Assembly: GCF_003369915.1 (NCBI RefSeq)
Contig: NC_046674.1
Span: 6,386,001 to 6,450,000, forward strand
Source: Drosophila miranda
Lineage: Eukaryota; Arthropoda; Insecta; Diptera; Drosophilidae
DNA: 64,000 nucleotides
Direction of reading: 5' to 3'
Below, one piece after another: positions 55,853 to 64,000 of the stretch. How positions within the stretch are numbered: the first letter of the stretch is position 1; every line of letters starts with the position of its first letter. The position numbers were made by a program, and so were the translations under genes. The notes beneath the pieces are model-generated. The model worked only from the letters and a program-made list of their open reading frames with translations, was not told where the DNA came from and did not search any database.

Positions 55853-56345
55853 CAATAATTAAAATTCTATGCTTGGCGGAAGTTTTCAAATTTGAACTGC
55901 TTTCAACTGCTTTAAAACAAAAGCGACAGAGTGCAAGCAAGCAGTTCACGTGTAGAAAATTGCATGTAAAATATGTAGTTCCAATAGTGAGCGCTGCACC
56001 GCGCCAGCTAAAATGTAGATAATTTATACAGTTACATTTAAATTACATTACATTTCCAAATGCAAGCGCAAGAAACTTTTTGAAAATTTACCAAATGCTG
56101 CAAAACGCTACTGTGTCTTTTATTTAGAAAAAAAGAAGATATTCTGTTTGTAGCGTATGACTGCTAAAAATTCCAAAACACACAGTCGATGGGTAAAGAT
56201 ATAAAAACTTTCTCATATTTTATCGCACTTTCTGCACTTTGCTTCAATTTATTTAACTAAAGTTCATAATTTTGTCAATATTTACAATAATTTGTTAGTC
56301 GGAATCATCAGTTCTTTCGCTTTGCTCAGTCAGTTCTGCTACCAG
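55853..56345. other. Flank between remnant and Cpr76Ba
   Basis: AT-rich; contains the Cpr76Ba polyadenylation signal AATAAA on the minus strand (56248-56253). Nothing else seen. Confidence 0.6.
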
Positions 56346-56990
56346 TTACCACCACTGGCTGCTCTTGTCCTGCCACTTGCTGCTGGTGTCCTGCTTGACA
56401 TCAACATAGCTGGTAGCATGACCATGTCCGTGGGCATAGCCATGATCCTGCTGCTTGTGCTCGAAATGGTCGGCATGGCCAAGGTGTTTGACTGTGGCCT
56501 GGAATCCGTTGTGGGCATCGGCCGTGTACTCGACGACGCGGGTGCGGCCATCGGCTTCCTTCATGGTGTAACCTCCCTTGACCTTATCACCATCGCGGGT
56601 CTCCCACTGCTGCTTGATATCTCCGGTCTTGGTGTCCTTGACTCCATAATCGAATTGGTACTTTGGATGGTGCTTCGGCTCCTCCGCGTGGTGTGATGTC
56701 CATTTCTGGTGCTCCTGTGGTTCTGCTGCGGCCCACTGATGCTGCGCCTGCGGAACTGCCCATTGGTGCTGGCTGTGCTGAGGAGCTGCCTCCCAGTGGT
56801 GGCTGTGCTGTGGAGCCGGCGCCCATTGATGGTGCTCCTGATGATCGTCCCACTTCTTCTTGGGCGCCTCATGGTGCGTCTGAATACTGTATCCAACTGC
56901 ATGGCCGTGCTCATAGCCGCCATGGGGAATATAGCTGGCAGCGGTTACTCCCAGCAGGGCACAGCAGAGGATTGTTAGCTTTTGAGCCAT
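56346..56990 (-). CDS. Cpr76Ba: Cuticular protein, RR-2 type, Cpr76Ba-like
   Basis: Single-exon frame of 214 residues from the ATG at 56990. The signal peptide is [18 protein letters not shown]. The N-terminal half is a His/Gln/Trp-rich run of degenerate HQWA repeats. Residues ~110-175 are the Rebers-Riddiford RR-2 chitin-binding domain ([47 protein letters not shown]). The tail is His/Gly-rich. RR-2 proteins bind chitin and usually occur in hard cuticle. A TATA box is at 57085-57092. It is transcribed divergently from the Cpr76Bb-like gene. The length is close to the melanogaster Cpr76Ba protein as I recall it. Confidence 0.8.
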   Translation of the reverse strand: MAQKLTILCCALLGVTAASYIPHGGYEHGHAVGYSIQTHHEAPKKKWDDHQEHHQWAPAPQHSHHWEAAPQHSQHQWAVPQAQHQWAAAEPQEHQKWTSHHAEEPKHHPKYQFDYGVKDTKTGDIKQQWETRDGDKVKGGYTMKEADGRTRVVEYTADAHNGFQATVKHLGHADHFEHKQQDHGYAHGHGHATSYVDVKQDTSSKWQDKSSQWW

Positions 56991-58168
56991 ATTTTCGATG
57001 TCCTGATTTCTTTTGACTGATTCACTGACTTGCTAGGCCCAGATCGCAATTGGAACTGTGATGCCCAACATACACTGCCCAATGCTTTTATACTTAGTTT
57101 GGCCCATTCTATCCGTCGATTAATTACATTTTACTCTCGAGGCTAAATAGGCTAGAAAAAAGTAAGAGCCCCGAAAAAATTAGTTCGAAAAATGCCTCGA
57201 ATATTTGTGCAAATTTTCATTTTTCCTCATTCGTATTCATAATCTGGGCGATTGGCAAATTAAATGTGGCTCATTCAGCAACAACAACCATAAACGGGGC
57301 GTGAACATCGCCCAACTATAAAAAAACGCAATGCTTGTTGCTGTTGTTGTTTTTGTTTTTGTTTTTGTTGCTGCTTAGAAATCAATCAACAAGTGTGGCC
57401 CGCTTTCAAATTAGTATTAAGCCAGGCCTCACCTCACCGCCTCGCCTCGTTGCGTTTCTTTGGTTGCTGCTGCGGCTGCGGCTGCGACTGCTGCTGCCCC
57501 ATCAACTTCACTCCGCATGACCTTGAGACAGCCAACCGACCGGGGGGAGGGAGTGTGGCAGAGAAGGGCGGACTGGCCGACAATCGAGTAGAGCAGTCGG
57601 TGGATCGGTCTGGGGGGTCCAATGCTTCCGAATTGGCGTTAACGTAGTAAATGGTGGTTAATGTTTTCTAAATATTTATAATTAACAATGACTATGCGAG
57701 GGTCATAGTTACCACATTTTGGAATGGGATCGTTTTCTTAGAACTTCTAGAATTCCATGTACCCCTGTCAATTCCTGATCGATATCAACACTCGAATCAT
57801 TTTAAACTACTGTCTGATAGAAAGGATTTGTGAGAACCAAATATAGAACGTATTTTAATATCAAAATCAAATCATAATTGTCTTTAAATTGATTCATCCT
57901 ATAGCTAGAATTGGTCTATGTATTACTACGGAAAATGAATTCAACAGTAACGAACATATTTGCTTCTGACAGTTCTTTTCAACTTCAATTTATTTGAAAC
58001 GGCTCTACTCTAATATGCAATATATTAGATTTTCTATAGTGCTCAATAGCCAAAAACAATAATAGTAATTATGAATTAGCAAAGTAATTAATAAATTTGC
58101 CAACACGAATGGTGAATGGCTTAGCCAAGAGTATGACCACCCGATGGTTTCTGACCAGAGCATGGGGC
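56991..58168. other. Divergent intergenic region Cpr76Ba/Cpr76Bb
   Basis: Holds the two core promoters and TTTTTG/TTGCTG repeats near 57329-57380. No gene. Confidence 0.6.
57085..57092 (-). promoter_or_regulatory. TATA box of Cpr76Ba-like gene
   Basis: TATAAAAG on the minus strand, 95 bp upstream of the ATG. Confidence 0.7.
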
Positions 58169-58176
58169 TATAAAAA
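58169..58176 (+). promoter_or_regulatory. TATA box of Cpr76Bb-like gene
   Basis: TATAAAAA 67 bp upstream of the ATG, giving a short 5' UTR of about 40 bases. Confidence 0.75.
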
Positions 58177-58242
58177 CCAGCAGAGGGCCCACCAAGAACC
58201 AGCAGACCTCATCAAAGGTTCCATCGACAAGCAACGATCAAA

Positions 58243-58839
58243 ATGAATTATTTCTGCTGTGGTCTGTTGCTGGGCCTGTTTGTGGCTGGAAGTCTAGCAG
58301 CTCCCCATGGAGGACACGCGACCAGCTACAGTGTGCTAACCAAGCACGAGGGGCCGGTGCACAAGGGTTCTGGATACGGCTACGGCTATGGCTACGATCA
58401 CGACCTGACCAGTGCGTATGGAGGTGTCTACGGGCATGGATATCCCAGCCATGCGTATTCCGGATACGAAAAACACGAGCCGCATCACTATCCGAAATAT
58501 CAGTTCGACTATGGGGTCAAGGATGCCCACACCGGCGACCAGAAGAGCCAGTGGGAGACGCGCGATGGCGACAAGGTCAAGGGCAGCTACTCCTTGAAGG
58601 AGGCTGATGGCACCACCCGCGTGGTGGAGTACACAGCCGACGATCACAATGGCTTCAACGCAGTTGTCAAGAAGCTGGGCCACGCACATCATCCTCAGGT
58701 GTACCAGAAGGGCTACGGACACGGCGACATCTATGGAGCGGACTACGGCTACGGCCATGATGTGGCGCATTACGGCGGCTATGGACACGGCGGACACGGC
58801 CATGCCAGCAGCTATGTGAGCGTGAAGCAACTGCACTGA
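58243..58839 (+). CDS. Cpr76Bb: Cuticular protein, RR-2 type, Cpr76Bb-like
   Basis: Single-exon frame of 198 residues from the ATG at 58243. The signal peptide is [20 protein letters not shown]. Gly/Tyr/His-rich flanks ([14 protein letters not shown]) surround the RR-2 domain at ~85-150: [55 protein letters not shown]. His and Gly-Tyr repeats are typical of cuticle proteins that bind chitin and cross-link during sclerotisation. Neighbours on both sides are RR-2 genes of the same cluster. Confidence 0.82.
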   Translation: MNYFCCGLLLGLFVAGSLAAPHGGHATSYSVLTKHEGPVHKGSGYGYGYGYDHDLTSAYGGVYGHGYPSHAYSGYEKHEPHHYPKYQFDYGVKDAHTGDQKSQWETRDGDKVKGSYSLKEADGTTRVVEYTADDHNGFNAVVKKLGHAHHPQVYQKGYGHGDIYGADYGYGHDVAHYGGYGHGGHGHASSYVSVKQLH

Positions 58840-59716
58840 TTGCCGTCCCTATACGAGAACGAGATACGAAACATATTTATCTGACCAAGAACAAGTCTTT
58901 TTTTAAACACAGTATTTTTATACATATATACATATGTAAGCAAATCTTTTAATAATCGAAACATACAGTTGGACCAGAAAAATGGCATTCCAAACTATCA
59001 GAAAATGACTTTAAATACCAAAATCTTAAGGAAATCTCTCCATGATAAGCCAATAATCCGGCCATGTTTTAGTCCCCCTGGGAAAATTTCCCCATGCTTT
59101 GGCAAAGCCCCCACCATTGATCAAATGCTATGTTATAGTCGCTCCGACTTGATTTTAATACGGATAACTAGGATTAACAGGCAGAGCAGAGACACATTCG
59201 CAGAGCAAATCGCCATTAATTTATGTAAAGTCGAAACGTAATGCTGGCAGATATAAATTTTATAATGCCATTAGACAGCTGCAGCGAAGCGTTGACGACG
59301 ACAACGTGGTAACGGCAACGGCAACGGCCACAGCCACAGCAACGGCGACTTTTACTTGCGGCTGAAACCAAAAGTTGAGATGGCCAAAATTGGTGTGGTG
59401 TGGCACGGAATGAAATGAAATGGAAGCCGGGCGGCCGTCCAGTCAGGGAGCTAGCGGTGATAGCGAAACGGGTTTCCGTGCAGAGAGCCTCAAAGAGCTT
59501 CATATAATTGTCAATTAGACTGGGCTTAGGAAGCGACAAAGCCGACCCACACCACCAGCAGCATCTGCAGCTGCTGTGGATGCGGCTTCGGTTGCCGCTG
59601 CGGCTCATCGCAGTCTGTCTGTGGCAGGTTGGAAGTGGAACCGGTGAAGCCGGAAAATCGTGTCGCCGGGAAAACGAAACCGAAGATTTTGTGCCGGTCC
59701 TGACTTCGTCTCCATC
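58840..59716. other. Intergenic upstream of the Cpr76Bc-like gene
   Basis: No gene recognised; short open frames on both strands overlap the GC-rich 59280-59700 part and look compositional. Confidence 0.55.
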
Positions 59717-59724
59717 TATAAATA
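59717..59724 (+). promoter_or_regulatory. TATA box of Cpr76Bc-like gene
   Basis: TATAAATA about 187 bp before the proposed ATG at 59911. Confidence 0.55.
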
Positions 59725-59910
59725 CTTTTGCAATGCCGCGCAAACGCTTTAATTACGGTTTTGTCCTTGACATTGAGACCACGACGAGCAACAGCAGCAG
59801 CCACAGCAGTGGAGCGACTGCAGCGCGTTTTCCAAGCGTTTTTAAACACCTAGTGTTTTGTGCAAGTGTTTTCTAAAATAATATACAAATTGAGGAAATT
59901 GTTGAGTAAA

Positions 59911-62900
59911 ATGAAACTTTATGTAAGTGTGGGTTAAACAATATTTTAAGGAATGGTTGAATTGCTGTTAAACAATAATATTTGTTGACCTTTTTTTTTT
60001 CGTTAAGCGAAAGTTAAGCAAACGAAAACTTTCACTTTTGAGTGAAAGTCGTGCAAATGTCCACGAATGCAAATGCATAAAAATAAAGACAATAATGCAA
60101 AGAAGAAGCCATTAGCAGTATATTGAAACATTTCCCGGAACAGAAGTGAAATAACAAATATAAGAACAATTTGGGAATTAATTTGAAATGTTTTAAACAT
60201 TTTTAAATTTATATATTGATAAATGAAGACTCAACCTTCATTTAGAGGATGTGGCATGTTCCTGGCTCTAACCAAAAAGAGACTATGAGACTTTCATGGT
60301 TTTCGGTCGTTTTGCTATGCCAAAACGGATTCCACATCATTTGTAAATCCGCATTTTAATCGAAATACTCGACATGCCATTCCCAACATATAAGCACTTG
60401 TCTGGGGGGCTCTCTCAGTGTGCTAATTAAACCGAGTCAGTGGAAAAATCTCCAATCAACTCCCCCTGAAAGCAGAGCAGAGCGAGACACATGCCAATCG
60501 AGACTGGGGCGATCCGATCGATGACTGCTCTCGCAACCGAAAATCAAATCAAATCAAATCGAAAATGTCCAAAAAAATATTTTGCAATTTGCAAAAGAGA
60601 AAAAAAGTGCAAGGCAAGGCAATTGCAATTGGAATTGGGAAAATTGAATTGTACGGTGCAAATGGTCGCCATCCTGCCAGACCCGTTTCCATCTCGAAAT
60701 CGAGACTGGACCACTGTCCAACTGTCTAAGAGGGACGGTCCGGAGAGGCTCGGAACGATACGGTACTGGTACGGAACGGAGCAGATCAGAGCAGAGCGGG
60801 GCTACTGGTCTTAAGCAAAGCCATCAATCTCCAAAAGTTTTTCACCGGGGCCCCAGACAGGCATTTGCTGTCATATGCGCGGTACAAATGTGCCTTGGTG
60901 TCTATCTGTCTGCCTAATTTTGGACAGCAAGGTGTATTTTGCCATTACCATTTGACAACTGTCACAACGCTGTATGACATGCTCTGGGATGTGGTTTCTC
61001 TGGGACTGCTGCTTCGACTGGGGGCTCCGATCCGTTCCGTTCGTTGTCCAATTAATTTTTGTGCCTCCTTTTTTTGGCTGCTCCCCGTTTCCCCCTTAGA
61101 TTTTTTTTTGGGCTGGGCCGGGCCGGGCCGTGCCGTGCCGTGCCGGGACAAGCTCGCGTAATAATTTTGTAGGCAATTTATTAACTGTTTGGTGTGTTTG
61201 CTTAACTCGTTTTATCGCTTCGTTTATTAAGCGCTCGACTGATAAAAACGCATTCATATTTCGCTTAAATGCCTTTTTGCAGATAACAAGCCACTTGCCA
61301 CCCCTGCTGCGGGCCCTCCTCCTGCTGCTGGCCCTGGCCTGCCTGGGGACACGTCCTGCTCCCGTGGACGCAATTCGGGGCGGGGCACCTGTTGTGGTAG
61401 CCGACGACGATGATGAAACCATGGAGTATGCCCCGCAATATGTAAGTAAACCGCAGCACAGCAGCCCCCAAAGAAATATTGTGTATGAGTATCGATTGAG
61501 CACACTGAAAAGATATTCATGTCCAGAGGTACTATGGGTCAAAATCGGAAGAAGAGTGCAAAAAATTAATAATTTTACTTTGATTGTGGGAAGCTATTTA
61601 CGAGAAATACGGAGAGAATTACCAGAAGTCTCAAATTCAAGTTTTCAAACTGAAGCTAAACCATAAAAAAAAACTACCCAATTGCCATTCCCATAAATCG
61701 TACAAGTATTTTCAAATCGTACTTTCCTAAATATTTGCTTCATTCCGCTCTATCAATCAACAAAAATGATCGCCTAACGACTTTTTAATCAAATAAATCA
61801 TGACAGCTCACAGTTAATTAAATATTTGATCAATCTATCGGAAAATGGACCGGACGAACAAACTCAGGCAGCGATTAATACATCAAAAGCGATCCATAAA
61901 TACCTTTGATAATCTTTGGATCATGGAAAACGCATTTTCCGCCATTGAAAGTGAATGTTGTTCCATGCGACTACACTCGTACGAAATGTTCAATATCTCT
62001 CTCGATGCCGCCCACATAAATCAACTTGTTGGCCGGCCTGGCCCCCGACTGTATTGTCTTTTCTCGGGAGGGGCAGAGGACAGGTGGGGCGGTAGCCGAA
62101 AATGCGTTTTGCGTGCACACACGATCGGTCGATTCGACAGCCCGGGGGCGCCATATAAGGCCTGCTGCACCTACGATCTCGATCTCCGTCCCAGCACCGA
62201 AGCGAAAGGAGGCCCCGTGGCAAGATTGAATTCTTTTCTTTTGTAACTGTTCAGGCTGTGACAAGGTGCGTTTTCGTTTTCAACAAAAAATGCTAAAATG
62301 TTTTCCATGCTGTCTGTCTGTCCCGTCGATGGGGTAAACGCCTTTGGAACTGTCGGGATTGTCAGAAATTTATTTTTGATTTGCCTGTTACCTGTTGCTC
62401 CCACGATCTGTCGTGCGATTTGTTGTCAAAATGTTGACAACGCTGCGTATGCGTAATTTGCATGTAATTGTGGAGCGATATTGCGCATACGCCCAGTCGG
62501 ACAAATCATAAATTGCTCACCCATATATACATATATTTCATAAATTTATGAGTTAGAGTTCACACGCACCCACAAAATCGCGCACATAAAGCAGGCAATT
62601 GACCACCAACTGGGGAGTGGGACTACAGTGCGGGCTACTCTCAATGATCTCCTGGGTGGCCCCGCTGCTCTGACTTATGCAACTCTTATTAAAAACGTTA
62701 TATATATATATCTATACATATATAGTATCTATGCGTATATACAGCTGACTGACTGCTCAGGTTACACTCGCTTGTAATCATTTGTTTTGTCCGGACAGCG
62801 ACAGCGGCCAGAGAGTTAAAATTGATAGGCAGCGAACAACTGCAGCAGCAGCAGCAACAGCAGCAGCAACAGCAGCAGCAGCTACAGCAGCAGCAGCAGC

Positions 62901-64000
62901 AGCAACAGCAGCACCAGCGACCAGCAGGCACCACCAGCGGTAGAAACCGCGCGCTGCATTTGTATGCGTTTTGTGCGTGGCCATTTATGGACGTCTGCGC
63001 TTAATTGAAGCCAGCGCCAAAGCATGCGAAAAACTTTTGCAATTTGCCTTAAAAACCAAAAGGTGCCAAAAAAGAAGGGGAAAACACAGAGAGACACACT
63101 CAGAGAGAAACACACAGCGACTTGTCCGAAATGACAACGAATGCTCTACATTTTTATATTAATTGAATTTATGTAAATTTTTTGGTTATTTAGTTGCTAG
63201 CTTTATGGGGTTAATGCGTGGTGAGCTGCCCATAAATAACAATCTAAAATGTCATTTAAGATTCTTTGAAAGCCACTTGCGCTTAGACACAGTAATTAGC
63301 GCACTGATATGATTACAATTTGTATTCAAATTTTGACTTTTTCTATAAATATCAGCGGAAACATCCCACTGAAAGACGGGTACTTAGTCTTTATCTGATT
63401 TTGATTTCGAATAAATCAAATATTTCTAGATTCGTTGCAAAGCCTTACTAGGGTTAAGGCCCAACTAAATACTTAATTAATACGCCTTGCCTTCAATGGC
63501 GGCTTTAGATCAAAAGAACACCCAATCCCCAAGCTCCCAAAAGCCTCAACCCAACCCAATGCTTCTTTTCAGTGGCTCTCAAACTGTGCACAGCGCCGAT
63601 TTTTGCCTTGACACAAAAAAGCTGCATTTGTTTCATTTTTTATTTGGAATTTTTTACTCTTTTTGTCAAGAAAACTTTGACATAGCCCCATTGGGGCTTA
63701 GCAAAAAAGTGTGTGTACAATTTTTAGGTGCGGTTTTGGGCCATGGGAGCATTTCTTGAGACGCAAGCGTTTCTTAAGGGCGTTTCTTCAGTGCGTTTTG
63801 GAAACGATTGCTAATCAGAAATTTCTTTTATTTCCCTCTCTTTCAGGAACATCCGGGGTATGCGTTCAGCTATGGGGTCAAGGATTTGCACACGGGCGAT
63901 GTAAAGTCGCAGTGGGAGTCCCGGGATCGTGACGGTGTGAAGGGACACTACAGCATCCTCGAACCAGATGGCTCCATACGCACCGTTCACTACACGGCCG
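59911..64000 (+). CDS. Cpr76Bc: Cuticular protein, RR-2 type, Cpr76Bc-like (3' end outside window)
   Basis: Model of three exons, all joined in phase 0: a 12-base exon 59911-59922 (ATG AAA CTT TAT, then gtaagtgt), exon 61283-61441 after ttttgcag, and exon 63847 onward after tttcag, open at the window end. The joined N terminus is a signal peptide ([19 protein letters not shown]) followed by an acidic stretch ([16 protein letters not shown]). The last visible exon starts the RR-2 domain ([40 protein letters not shown]). The tiny first exon is typical of cuticle genes. Introns are 1.36 kb and 2.4 kb. The gene order Ba, Bb, then this gene suggests Cpr76Bc; Cpr76Bd is the alternative. Nothing else recognised in the introns except a CAG repeat. 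Confidence 0.7.
62842..62916. repeat. CAG/CAA repeat inside intron 2 of the Cpr76Bc-like gene
   Basis: About 75 bp of cag with cagcaa interruptions. It is open as poly-Gln on the plus strand, but is intronic in the model and has no gene context. Confidence 0.9.

Noticed and set aside
59508-59876. 122-codon plus-strand frame upstream of the Cpr76Bc-like gene
   Set aside because: Crosses the TATA box at 59717 and the 5' UTR; no recognisable domain.
62698-62984. Poly-Cys/poly-Ala frames over the CAG repeat
   Set aside because: Trinucleotide repeat read in other frames, within an intron.

Overview
This is nuclear DNA of a Drosophila-type fly. The evidence is short 57-64 bp introns, TATA-driven cuticle genes with tiny first exons, abundant CA, CT and CAG microsatellites, and the gene content itself. 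The genes match a neighbourhood that in D. melanogaster lies on 3L around 76B (Muller element D), recalled from family knowledge: retinin/825-Oak-like secreted proteins, the TRPP-like channel gene brivido-1, a trio of histidine acid phosphatases (CG9449/CG9451/CG9452 type) and the Cpr76B cuticle proteins. The species is not melanogaster, because several local duplications are present. The exact species cannot be fixed from the sequence alone.

Layout. (1) 0-10.5 kb is a recent segmental duplication. Two nearly identical UBE2Q-type E2 genes (1-1039, cut by the window edge, and 7751-8920) each carry a 5' flank with a DRE-like site. A 0.69 kb block holding a broken gene is also present twice (6851-7542, 9810-10502). 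The 4.9 kb between the first E2 copy and the first block holds a 160-bp-arm inverted repeat, one arm split by a 531 bp insertion, and a 27-bp minisatellite. (2) 11.8-19.2 kb holds six small two-exon secreted retinin-like genes. Four of them form two head-to-head pairs that share duplicated bidirectional promoters, and one pair sits in a ~1.9 kb palindrome. (3) 24.7-49.0 kb holds two brivido-1-like channel genes in opposite orientation (24748-26976 minus, 46745-48982 plus). They flank a quiescin sulfhydryl oxidase gene and three tandem histidine acid phosphatase genes, all three on the minus strand. (4) 55.5-64 kb holds a broken gene remnant and then three RR-2 cuticle genes (Cpr76Ba, Cpr76Bb, and a Cpr76Bc-like gene running off the window).

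How the genes relate. Most encode secreted or membrane proteins and sit in locally duplicated families. The retinin-like and Cpr genes probably contribute to cuticle or corneal coating. The acid phosphatases and QSOX probably act in the secretory or extracellular space. The brivido channels are candidate thermosensory subunits. The two UBE2Q genes are intracellular and look like a recent insertion or duplication. No bacterial-type system, CRISPR array, tRNA or rRNA gene was seen. The most notable features are structural: the inverted brivido pair, the retinin-like palindrome, the A-B-A-B E2 duplication, the intron gain/loss in the phosphatase trio and a perfect 28-bp-stem hairpin.
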